8,465 nucleotides of DNA, taken from positions 1 to 8,465 of the forward strand of contig DHDG01000019.1 of NCBI GenBank assembly GCA_002399265.1, written 5' to 3'. Position 1 is the stretch's first letter. Every line of letters begins with the position of its first letter. Below the pieces are notes generated by a model. That model had not been told where the DNA came from. It made no database searches and was given only the letters and a program-made list of their open reading frames with translations. Below are positions 1 through 5,684 of this stretch, one piece after another. A program made the translations under genes and the position numbers. Source of the stretch: Firmicutes bacterium UBA4882 (GTDB lineage: Bacteria; Bacillota; UBA4882).

Positions 1-810
1 AGTACAGTAAAAAGTAATGGCATATCGCATCGTTTTTCGCGGTTGGGTGGTCAATTACTCGGTTCTTCTGATGGGTTTTTCATTTTGCAGGATGTTCGCG
101 GAGATGTCGTAGCGCTTGTATCCAATGGGATTGTCGGCGAAACAAACGGGAAAATAGTCGGAGCCTATACTTATGATGCATTTGGCTCAACCCGCTCAAT
201 TCAGGAGATACAAAACATTACAAGTCCATTCCGGTTCGCGGGCGGACTGTATGACTCCTCATCAGGCAATTATATATTTGGTGTTCGCATGTACGCGCCA
301 GATCAGGGAAGATGGCTCAGCAAGGACTCCTATTTGGGTAGCGCAGAAGATCCACTAAGCTTGCATAGATATGTTTACTGTCATAATGACCCGGTGAATT
401 ATGTGGATCCAAGTGGGTTTAGAGAAGACGATCAATCAGGCCGTGGATCTGGATATCAAGTGTATATTTTTGTTACAGATGACAACGACGAGCAATTCAA
501 CTTGGGTAAGGATATTATTCCACCGGCAATAGGGGCAGCGCTTGGAGCGAAATACGCTGGTGTGTGGGGTGCTGTTGGGGGAGTTATTATAGGTGCTCTG
601 ATAAGCAGCCAAATAGAGACAGTTGAGAAAGGCGATATGTTTTTAATAGGAGTTTCAGAAACCCCCATAAGGGCATCAGGGGTTCTAAGGGTGGTAGTTG
701 AAATTACTTTTTTTGAACTGCGTGACGGGGAACATGTGGTTAGCTTTAACAAAAAAATAACAACATATACAGTACCATTCCCTGAACCAATGATGGTTGG
801 ATGTTGGTAG
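1..810 (+). CDS. Rhs/YD-repeat protein, C-terminal end with toxin-like tip (5' end outside window)
   Basis: The frame is open from base 1 and the gene continues upstream; the TTG at 43 is only an internal codon. Counting codons from base 1, residues 57-62 (TYDAFG), 95-109 (RMYAPDQGRWLSKD) and 131-140 (PVNYVDPSGF) are hallmarks of the Rhs-associated core. In known Rhs proteins the P-x4-DPxG motif closes the shell and self-cleavage there releases a variable effector tip. Here the tip is about 129 residues (421-807). It begins acidic and polar, then has a long glycine/alanine-rich hydrophobic stretch (about 511-612, GAALGAKYAGVWGAVGGVI) reminiscent of a glycine zipper, then a beta-rich, polar end. 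I recognise no nuclease or ADP-ribosyltransferase motif. By inference the tip may insert into membranes. A truncated IS256 remnant starts about 45 bases after the stop. The Rhs core is certain; toxin function is inferred. Confidence 0.9.
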   Translation, partial: STVKSNGISHRFSRLGGQLLGSSDGFFILQDVRGDVVALVSNGIVGETNGKIVGAYTYDAFGSTRSIQEIQNITSPFRFAGGLYDSSSGNYIFGVRMYAPDQGRWLSKDSYLGSAEDPLSLHRYVYCHNDPVNYVDPSGFREDDQSGRGSGYQVYIFVTDDNDEQFNLGKDIIPPAIGAALGAKYAGVWGAVGGVIIGALISSQIETVEKGDMFLIGVSETPIRASGVLRVVVEITFFELRDGEHVVSFNKKITTYTVPFPEPMMVGCW

Positions 811-854
811 AGATTATCTTTCGAGTATCTATCTTTGGAAACTTGCAATATTGT

Positions 855-1140
855 TATGGAGTCTTCAAGCCCATTTTCCAAGATTTCAACAGCTTTTGGG
901 AAACGGTCGGCAAATTCCTGGATCAGATGATTGGCGTAAGCCCTGGCCGATTTAGAGTCCGGTTGTTGCCAAATTTGTTTCAGCCGTGCTGCGAAACTTT
1001 TTTCTTTAGCTGGCACATGGGCCAGGATGTTCCTCGTTAAATGAACCTTGCAACGCTGCCAACTACAGCCCAGGAAAGACTCCTGAACATAAATCGCGGT
1101 AGCATTTTTTCGAAGGATGCGTATCTTGATTATAGGCCAT
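855..1140 (-). pseudogene. IS256-family transposase fragments (copy 1)
   Basis: The start codon at 1140-1138 begins MAYNQDTHPSKK. Compared with copy 2 (MAYNQNTASFEKMLPRF), one C is missing after about six codons, so this frame is shifted and ends early. After a deletion junction near 1088, another frame gives QESFLGCSWQRCKVHLTRN, then VPAKEKSFAARLKQIW and FPKAVEILENGLEDSI. This is the typical IS256 (Transposase_mut) core region leading toward the third catalytic acidic residue. The match stops just after EDSI, so the C-terminal part is lost. Only non-functional fragments remain. Confidence 0.8.
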
Positions 1141-1239
1141 CGGGTACTAACTCCTTTCGCGGTCTGTCTAGCAACTTACCATTCCGGAGTTCCCGATGGT
1201 TTTTCCTATTTCAAATTGCGAACTTAATTATACACTAGC
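855..1239 (-). mobile_element. IS256-family remnant (copy 1), internally deleted and 3'-truncated
   Basis: Read on the minus strand from 1239, the first ~100 bases match the left end of the IS256 derivative at 5881-5983 almost base for base: terminal repeat GCTAGTGTATAATTAAG, a conserved leader, GAAAGGAG ribosome site and ATG at 1140-1138. About 50 bases into the transposase gene (near 1088) the sequence jumps to the middle of the transposase (QESFLGCSWQRC onward), so an internal segment is missing. Homology fades near 855, and I find no right terminal repeat or target duplication there. The element is therefore dead: it has one end and no complete gene. The 855 boundary is approximate. Confidence 0.8.
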
Positions 1240-1273
1240 GAGCATTGCAGGTATAATGACTTCATAGCCCAAA

Positions 1274-1564
1274 ATGAAAATAACACTAAGTCATAATGTA
1301 AGCATGAGAAAATCGATCAGTATACAGCTATACCAAGAGGGCAAACTTAAAGAACTTCGTAAAGAAGGCACTATCAACGGGATCGTTGGACATCATAAAA
1401 ATCAGTCTGATGATGTTAGTAGGTAGATGGCCGAGTTTACGGATCGAGTTGTTGACATACCTAAAAAAATCGCACCCGGCGCAAATAGAGAGGGATAGAC
1501 CGAAAAAGAAAGAAAAGTTCAGCTCGAACGTAAACCCGGTCAAGTAACCTATAAGGTTTATTAG
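1274..1564 (+). pseudogene. Decayed small ORF with two in-frame TAG stops, possible Rhs-tip remnant
   Basis: One frame starting at ATG 1274 reads protein-like over about 96 codons, interrupted by TAG at 1424 and TAG at 1496 and ending with TAG-TAA at 1562. Readable parts are KELRKEGTINGIVGHHKNQ, then MAEFTDRVVDIPKKIAPG, then KVQLERKPGQVTYKVY. The GHH triplet recalls histidine motifs of some HNH-type toxin tips (GHH/AHH groups) that occur in Rhs loci. The following spacing does not match any family I can name, so this is a guess from context. It lies between the IS256 remnant and the membrane-protein gene. Alternatively it is plain noncoding DNA with a chance reading. Confidence 0.3.
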
Positions 1565-1650
1565 TAAGTAATAACAATTATTTCCCAAATGTTGGTGGTT
1601 TTTCTATTAGCAAGTGGCCTTATGATTGTTACTCATGATTTGAGAAAGAG

Positions 1651-2073
1651 GTGTTGGCTACTACTATGGGTGGATTTAGAGAAATTGTGTTTTTTCTATT
1701 CACAAGTTTTCTTATTATAGTTGCTTCCATTAATATATGGAAACTCAACCCTGAAAGGTATAAGACCAAAAGGAAAATGATTTCGATTCTAAGTATGTTG
1801 TTTTGTTTTATTATAATTGGTATAGTCTTTTTGAATAAAAAGAGGCTAATATTTAGTCTTTTAAGGTTGGATATTATATTCCTATTTGTCTTATTGCTAC
1901 CATATATGTTGCGTATTCGTTATGTTTGGCGCGTATTAATTGCAGTAATGTTGGTAGCAATAAACATAATCATTGTATATCATTTCTCTGAGCTGTATGA
2001 CTATATAGGTGCCAACCTGCTAATATGTGCCCCGTTTTTACTGATATTCGACCTGCATTCCAAAAATCTATAG
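1651..2073 (+). CDS. Small multi-pass membrane protein, candidate Rhs immunity protein
   Basis: GTG at 1651 is preceded by GAGAAAGAG as ribosome site; the product is 140 residues. Hydrophobic segments fall at roughly residues 9-28, 43-61, 74-92, 95-115 and 121-136, so about five membrane spans with short basic loops (YKTKRK, NKKR, RIRYVWR). No signal peptide is separable from the first span. I recognise no family. The gene is strongly AT-rich compared with gspE downstream and lies 840 bases after an Rhs toxin tip, with only mobile or decayed DNA between. Immunity proteins to membrane-acting toxins are often small polytopic inner-membrane proteins, so that is the leading inference. A generic hypothetical membrane protein is the alternative. 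No disruption is visible. Confidence 0.72.
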   Translation: MLATTMGGFREIVFFLFTSFLIIVASINIWKLNPERYKTKRKMISILSMLFCFIIIGIVFLNKKRLIFSLLRLDIIFLFVLLLPYMLRIRYVWRVLIAVMLVAINIIIVYHFSELYDYIGANLLICAPFLLIFDLHSKNL

Positions 2074-2267
2074 CGATGGAACCGTAACCCTCAGTGCCTG
2101 AAGAAGTTCTTTCTATTTTTGGGTATTCTCACCGAGCACCCTGCCGTGTTCAGGAGCTTCAAATAACTCTATTACGTCAAGTTCACCAAGAAGTCCCTTC
2201 AGAGTTCATTTGTCAAAGAGTTTTGTCGCCGCTCTTTTTTCCTGACGGAGAAGGAGCGGTCTTTCCT
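2074..2267 (+). other. Gene-poor spacer with protein-like fragments
   Basis: There is no intact gene here. One frame reads KKFFLFLGILTEHPAVFRSFK, a stop, then KFTKKSLQSSFVKEF and SFFLTEKERSFL up to the proposed intron 5' end. This could be the stump of a gene into which the intron inserted, or chance. I cannot assign it. Confidence 0.3.
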
Positions 2268-2627
2268 GTGCGGCGTGCTCAGAGGCACGCATCTTCTGGC
2301 CGGTGAAAATCCGGTCACGGGAGGGTCCAAGCCCCCGTGTAGCTGAGATACTTGCGTATGGATAAATCTGTGTGTAGAAGCGTATCGATCAAAGTACCTG
2401 TCAAAGACAGGGCGAGCAACATCCCAGGCCGTAACATAAAGGGAATCCTACCGCGTAATCAAAAAGGCCTCGCAGGAGGGAAAAGAGGAAGCCGAGTCCC
2501 GCGCACGTGTACGAAGGCTACGGAAGCTGTTTTGAACTTGGAGCGACAGTAATGAATCCTCCGGCGTAGTGGGAACGGCATGGGATGAGAGAAGATGCAG
2601 TTAACTGGGGAGACCCTACCCTGCACA
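2268..2627 (+). ncRNA. Probable group II intron 5' fragment (ribozyme domain I region)
   Basis: The stretch begins GTGCG, the consensus 5' end of bacterial group II introns, and is rich in nested hairpins. GCGTGC (2273-2278) pairs with GCACGC (2285-2290), followed by GGCCGG/CCGGTC around a GAAAAT loop, then CACGGG/CCCGTG. Further on, GAAGCCGAGTCCCGCG and TTAACTGGGGAGACCCTACC resemble the conserved RNA just upstream of intron-encoded reverse transcriptases. No reverse transcriptase, domain V or domain VI is present: the sequence is cut at 2628 by the IS21 left end and does not resume after 4562. The intron cannot splice. The assignment is from memory of intron sequences and structure, not a search. 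Short ORFs through it are not credible genes. Confidence 0.55.
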
Positions 2628-2702
2628 TGTTAACGCCGGGATATAATTGATCATGACCGCCGGGAGACAAATGACCAGGTTGCGCCGGAATAAAATTGAC
2701 CA
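2628..2702 (+). repeat. IS21 left end with three tandem transposase-binding-like repeats
   Basis: Three consecutive units of about 21-24 bases occur: ACGCCGGGATATAATTGATC (from 2633), CCGCCGGGAGACAAATGACC (from 2657) and CGCCGGAATAAAATTGACC (from 2682). In IS21-family elements such end repeats bind the IstA transposase. The outermost unit forms the tip of the terminal inverted repeat. Confidence 0.8.
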
Positions 2703-2772
2703 CCCTCCCAAAATCGGCTACCTTTAAGTTGAAGACTTAGGAGGTGGCCCCATGAAGGAGAGTGGCATTTAT

Positions 2773-2796
2773 TGACGCTTCCCCCGCAAACTGGAC
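2773..2796 (+). repeat. IS3 terminal inverted repeat (transposase 3' side)
   Basis: It begins TGACGCTTCCCCC and ends TGGAC. It pairs with the reverse complement of 4089-4112 and is preceded by the TAT duplication at 2770-2772. Confidence 0.8.
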
Positions 2797-2847
2797 TGTC
2801 CTCGCTCGTGTTTTCGCCCGTTTTCGCATGATTTCCCAACTTTTCAA

Positions 2848-3782
2848 TTACGCCGCTTTCGGGGTCTTAAGTTTTTCGGCATAGTAATCTTCAGGGGTAC
2901 GATAGCCGTAGGTTTCATGGATTCTTTTTCGGTTGTAAAAGATCATTACATATTCAAAAGCCTTGGCTTTGGCTTCTTCTCGGGTTTTGAACTTGTACTC
3001 ATTAAGCCATTCTTGTTTCAGCTTCCCCCAGAAGAATTCCATGGGGGCGTTGTCCTAACAGTTGCCCTTCCGGGACATGCTACAAATATAGCCATATTCT
3101 TTAAGTTTCTCTTGATAGGCGAGGGAACAATATTGGCTCCCTCGATCAGAATGAAGAATAGCTTTACGCGGTCTTCCGGAACGTCTATAAGCATCATCCA
3201 GAGCATTCAGTACCAGTTCCTTGGTCATCCGTGATGACATGGAAAGCCCAACAATTTTGCCACCGCAAAAATCCATGACCGCTGCAACGCAAAACCAGCC
3301 TTGCTCAGTATAGACATAGGTAATGTCTGAAACTAGTTTTTCATTCGGTCTTGAGGATTCAAACTCCCTATTTAGAATGTTTTCAGCTACAGGAAGATGA
3401 TGTCTCGAGTCGGTTGTCGCTTTATATTTTTTCTTTGCCTTGGACTGAATTCCATTGTCTTTCATTAGGCGCTCGATTCGCTTATGGTTGATTCTGGCGA
3501 GCTTACATTTGCGTTTATCTATGGCCTTACTTTCGATGGCCTTCTTGATCTTAATGCTTCCATAGACCCTATTAGATTCAATATAGACGGTTTTAATATC
3601 TTGGAGCAAAGCGTCATTGTCCAAGGCTCTTTTTGACTTTGGTTTTGTAATCCATGCGTAGTATCCGCTGGTTGACACCTTGAGAACGCTACACATCCTC
3701 GCTATTGGAAATTCATGGCTATTGGCCCGGATAAACAGGAATCTTTTTACTTTTGGTTCCTGGCGAAGTAGGCCGCCGCTTT
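2848..3782 (-). pseudogene. IS3-family transposase OrfB, nonsense mutation before catalytic Glu
   Basis: The frame opens at the slippery site and reads KVKRFLFIRANSHEFPIARM, then CSVLKVSTSGYYAW. An HTH_21-like region (NDALLQDIKTVYIESNRVYG, INHKRIERLMKDNGI) follows, and then the rve integrase fold with catalytic Asp in SDITYVYT and in ILHSDRGSQY. At 3057-3055 a TAG occupies the place of the near-invariant Tyr of GNCYDNAP: the sequence reads SRKGNC-stop-DNAPMEFFWGKLK and continues in the same frame to a normal end at 2848. The third catalytic residue (the Glu of PMEFFWGKLKQEW) lies beyond the stop, so the translated product cannot complete the DDE triad. Everything else appears full length, suggesting recent inactivation by a single base change. 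Confidence 0.88.
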
Positions 3783-4043
3783 TTTTAGGATCGCGTTTTC
3801 TTCCTCTAGCTCTTTATATCTTCGTCGAAGCTTACGGAATTCAAGATCCGCTATGGACTGAACCTGAGAACTTTCGATTCCTTGTTCGGGATTCGCTTTG
3901 TACCGCTGCACCCATGTACAAAGCGTCGTAGCAGATATCCCCAACTCCTGAGCAATCTGGTTTTGACTCTTTTTTCCCTGAAGGACCATCTTAACAGCCT
4001 CTGCCTTGTATTCTGTCGAGTGGTGCCTAAGTTGCCTGGCCAT
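3747..4043 (-). CDS. IS3-family transposase OrfA (helix-turn-helix subunit)
   Basis: I chose ATG at 4043-4041 (MARQLRHHSTEYKAEAVKMV) because AAGGAGTGGGG sits just upstream; the longer in-frame start at 4097 lacks such a site. The product is 98 residues, normal for IS3 OrfA. Residues about 8-50 form the helix-turn-helix (KSQNQIAQELGISATTLCTW), which binds the element ends. Residues 65-95 (EFRKLRRRYKELEEENAILK) form the leucine-zipper coiled coil used for dimerisation. The ORF looks intact. Near its end the A-run at 3786-3780 allows a -1 shift into orfB. OrfA alone usually acts as a regulator of transposition. It is the only intact gene of the element. Confidence 0.9.
   Translation of the reverse strand: MARQLRHHSTEYKAEAVKMVLQGKKSQNQIAQELGISATTLCTWVQRYKANPEQGIESSQVQSIADLEFRKLRRRYKELEEENAILKKAAAYFARNQK
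3779..3788 (-). promoter_or_regulatory. Programmed -1 ribosomal frameshift site (orfA to orfB)
   Basis: The minus strand reads CTA AAA AAA GCG in the orfA frame, with seven consecutive A (3786-3780). Slipping one base back gives AAA AAA AGC GGC and continues without a stop into the orfB frame. IS3 elements make their OrfAB transposase by exactly this kind of A-rich slippery heptamer. Confidence 0.75.
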
Positions 4044-4088
4044 GTTTATCCCCACTCCTTCTGCTTTGATTATATACGAGTGGAGTAT

Positions 4089-4112
4089 GTCCATCAAATG
4101 GGGTAAGAGTTA
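4089..4112 (-). repeat. IS3 terminal inverted repeat (transposase 5' side)
   Basis: Read on the minus strand it begins TAACTCTTACCCC and ends TGGAC. The second TAT duplication copy follows at 4113-4115. Confidence 0.8.
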
Positions 4113-4512
4113 TATATTATGCTATATGAACAGGTCAAAATTCAAGGGAGAAAGATATCCGAAATTGCCCGAGAGACCGGAATGTCACGTAATACCATAA
4201 AAAATACCTTCGCAGGGATGAACAAGAACACAAAGCAAAGGGACAGAAAAGGTCCTCAAAGCTGGATCCGTTCAAGACTAATATTGACGAGTTAATGAAA
4301 ATGGGCATTTATAATGCTAATACTATCTTGGAACGCATTCAGAGACTCGTTTATACTGGTGGAATTACAATCGTAAAAGATTATATGAATCCGCTGCGGC
4401 CTCCTGCAATAAGGAATGGAACCTCCAAGGCTAAAGCTGGCACAAATGTTACCCCGCAGCAATTACCGGAAGCTTTAACTAACGGGGTGGCCAATTCCTG
4501 ACCGGTCGCAAA

Positions 4513-4562
4513 TGGTCAATTTTTGCCCGGCGGTAGTGGTCAAACTTAATCCGGCGTTGACA
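4513..4562 (-). repeat. IS21 right end with two repeats
   Basis: Two inverted units are visible: TGGTCAATTTTTGCCCGGCG (4513 on) and TGGTCAAACTTAATCCGGCG (4537 on). They are the reverse complement of the left-end units. The last bases, TTGACA, match a perfect -35 hexamer facing out of the element. Confidence 0.8.
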
Positions 4563-4586
4563 GCTTTTATCGAAGACTGCTTAAAC
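4557..4586 (+). promoter_or_regulatory. Possible outward promoter formed at IS21 right end
   Basis: TTGACA (4557-4562) is a perfect -35 hexamer supplied by the IS21 terminus. An 18-base gap leads to TTAAAC (4581-4586), a weak -10. It faces the 4639 gene. Right-end -35 boxes are known for IS21, where tandem copies create a promoter. The weak -10 keeps confidence low. Confidence 0.3.
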
Positions 4587-4638
4587 GTATGTCGAAGTAA
4601 GAGGCGTAATCGTATTTTGTTATAGGGAGGTTAGTTTG

Positions 4639-5030
4639 GTGAAACATGAGATTTTGGAGGAAAACTTAATGCAAATGTTGCTGGCAGGTGATAATGATGT
4701 ACTTGCCAAATTGCGAAAACAATATGAAAAGGCGGAGATAGTGTCAAGAGAATTTACAGGTGTCGGGTTCTTTACTAATTACTCTCTGCAAAACTGCGAT
4801 GATTTGAGAATTGATAATAAGACTTTTCAGATTGGTGACGTATCAGCAGTTGTAGCGGGTATTAAAGGGTCGATGGTTTTGTGCTTTTTATCGATGAAGG
4901 ATTTGTTACAATGTTGGAGGGTTATACCGTCATTGTTGATAGGTGGCCTACACCTGAAGAAGAAATAATTCTATTTTATGATCCAGACGAGAATAGAGAT
5001 ATCGAACAACTTATCAAAAAATGGCAGTAA
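4639..5030 (+). pseudogene. Immunity-like small protein gene, broken by a one-base frameshift
   Basis: GGGAGG at 4625-4630 places the start at GTG 4639 (VKHEILEENLMQMLLAG) rather than the TTG three bases earlier. The first part (DVLAKLRKQYEKAEIVSREF, TGVGFFTNYSL, FQIGDVSAVVAGIKG) belongs, from memory, to an uncharacterised small-protein family of Bacilli and Clostridia. The usual ending continues GFVLFIDEGFVTMLEGYTV and DRWPTPEEEIILFYDPDE. Here that ending lies one frame over: one base is missing at about 4869-4872 (TC before GAT), so the direct frame runs into an unrelated tail and stops at 4968, while the native stop is at 5030. The intact protein would have been about 130 residues, soluble and acidic. 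Placement in an Rhs tail suggests an immunity role; this is inference. A sequencing error at the indel is possible. Confidence 0.7.
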
Positions 5031-5103
5031 ATCAGTGCTTAATCTGTTCCTTGCTCATTCTGCGGTGTGTAAAATAATTTGTGAAAAGATGGGGGTGACG
5101 AAA

Positions 5104-5619
5104 ATGAAAGAAGCCGGACAAAACCGCTTTTATCATGGAAATATAGACGCAACGATTTCATCGGTGGCAGAATGTTGTCCGGAATTCTTTGACAGCTTAT
5201 CAATACTAATAACCGGTCTGGATAGCTCTGACGCACCTGCCTTATTGACAAAATGGAGCGATTACATATTTTCCAGAGGATGGGAGGGGACTCAGTTAAT
5301 AAATGAAAAATACGTTTATATTCCGGAACATTATGTAAAATTGCTATTCGAAGAAGGAAAGACATTCTTTCATTTCGATGAAGTGTTTTTACTAGATAAA
5401 CCTCCGGAAAGATGCGATAAGGAAAAACTTTATACTTCAGAAAGATACGATTTTTCCACAGAGTTGCCTGATACATTTGTAGAACTCTTTATAAGGATCA
5501 AGGCAAGAAGATTTCTTTCAGACGGCGTTGGGTTAAATTATGCTTGTTTATCTAGAGAGGAAGAGTCTATATTAATTGACAAAGAATTAATTCTGAGGAA
5601 TAGGCTTGATTGCATCTAG
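5104..5619 (+). CDS. Hypothetical acidic soluble protein, possible orphan immunity protein
   Basis: I start it at ATG 5104 (MKEAGQNRFYHGNIDATISS) because GGGGGTG lies 6 bases upstream; the frame is open back to 4978, but that part is not protein-like and overlaps the end of the preceding gene. The product is 171 residues, has no signal peptide or membrane span, and carries many Asp/Glu (LFEEGKTFFHFDEVFLL). It has two aromatic-rich patches (LTKWSDYIFSRGWEGTQL and INEKYVYIPEHYVKLLFE) and a helical basic region (LFIRIKARRF). I recognise no family. It lies 73 bases after the frameshifted immunity-like gene and just before a transposase fragment. Size, acidity and neighbourhood fit a cytoplasmic immunity protein, but no direct evidence shows this. 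The reading frame is intact. Confidence 0.65.
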   Translation: MKEAGQNRFYHGNIDATISSVAECCPEFFDSLSILITGLDSSDAPALLTKWSDYIFSRGWEGTQLINEKYVYIPEHYVKLLFEEGKTFFHFDEVFLLDKPPERCDKEKLYTSERYDFSTELPDTFVELFIRIKARRFLSDGVGLNYACLSREEESILIDKELILRNRLDCI

Positions 5620-5684
5620 GAGTAATTATAACCACCTAAATGAGATTTTCAGCGTTTATAACATCAGTCCCGTAATGTTTGTTC

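Larger units (their letters stand above)
2773..4112 (-). mobile_element. Complete IS3-family insertion sequence (1340 bp), IS150-like
   Basis: The element is transcribed on the minus strand. Its ends form an imperfect inverted repeat: TGACGCTTCCCCC...TGGAC at 2773-2796 against TAACTCTTACCCC...TGGAC read from 4112 to 4089, 15 of 24 matching. It is flanked by 3-bp direct repeats TAT (2770-2772 and 4113-4115), the duplication size expected for IS3 elements. Removing it with one TAT restores the istA reading frame, which independently confirms both boundaries. It carries orfA and an orfB with one nonsense codon, plus a frameshift heptamer. It is otherwise full length. Confidence 0.9.
2752..4501 (+). 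pseudogene. istA: IstA transposase N-terminus, split by IS3 insertion, frameshifted and truncated
   Basis: ATG 2752 has AGGAGGTG upstream. The exons of this broken gene are 2752-2772 and 4116-4501. Joining them across one copy of the TAT target duplication gives MKESGIYIMLYEQVKIQGRK, continuing into ISEIARETGMSRNTIK, the IstA helix-turn-helix. A missing A in the A-run at 4200-4204 then shifts the frame; the continuation YLRRDEQEHKAKGQKR runs in frame to NTILERIQRLVYTGG and DYMNPLRPPA. After about 4410 the sequence no longer looks like IstA and probably lies past an internal deletion. The integrase catalytic domain is absent, so no active transposase is made. Confidence 0.85.
2628..4562 (+). 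mobile_element. IS21-family element, internally deleted, interrupted by an IS3 element
   Basis: Both termini are present. The left end (from TGTTAACGCCGG at 2628) and the right end, read on the other strand (TGTCAACGCCGG from 4562), match over roughly 50 bases. Each carries repeated CGCCGG-N-AATTGACCA-type units, the multiple terminal repeats typical of IS21. Inside are the start of istA and a short tail. The rest of istA and all of istB are gone (normal elements are about 2-2.5 kb without the insert; here only about 590 bases remain once the IS3 is removed). I see no target duplication: flanks are CTGCACA and GCTTTTA. A rearrangement or adjacent deletion is therefore likely, consistent with the intron fragment ending at this junction. 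Confidence 0.85.

Noticed and set aside
456..1016. Minus-strand ORF of 186 codons overlapping the Rhs gene
   Set aside because: Only its first ~54 codons (1016 down to about 855) are real IS256 transposase sequence. The rest is the antisense of the Rhs tip.
1328..1588. Minus-strand ORF with hydrophobic runs
   Set aside because: It is antisense to the more protein-like, TAG-interrupted plus frame, and it has no ribosome site or recognisable domain.
2094..2552. Two short plus-strand ORFs (2094-2306 and 2352-2552)
   Set aside because: They lie wholly or largely in the hairpin-rich intron-like RNA, are very basic, and look like chance translations of structured RNA.
1424..3057. Idea that in-frame TAG codons (1424, 1496, 3055) reflect amber recoding in this host
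   Set aside because: Other decayed genes here are broken by frameshifts, deletions and a TAA (6379), so ordinary decay explains them. No suppressor tRNA or pyrrolysine gene is visible.
2789..4093. Alternative IS3 ends at the inner TGGAC motifs
   Set aside because: Those boundaries leave no target duplication. The ends at 2773 and 4112 give a TAT duplication and restore istA.
5039..5476. Minus-strand ORF of 145 codons
   Set aside because: It is the shadow of the plus-strand 5104-5619 gene, which has the better ribosome site and a more plausible composition.
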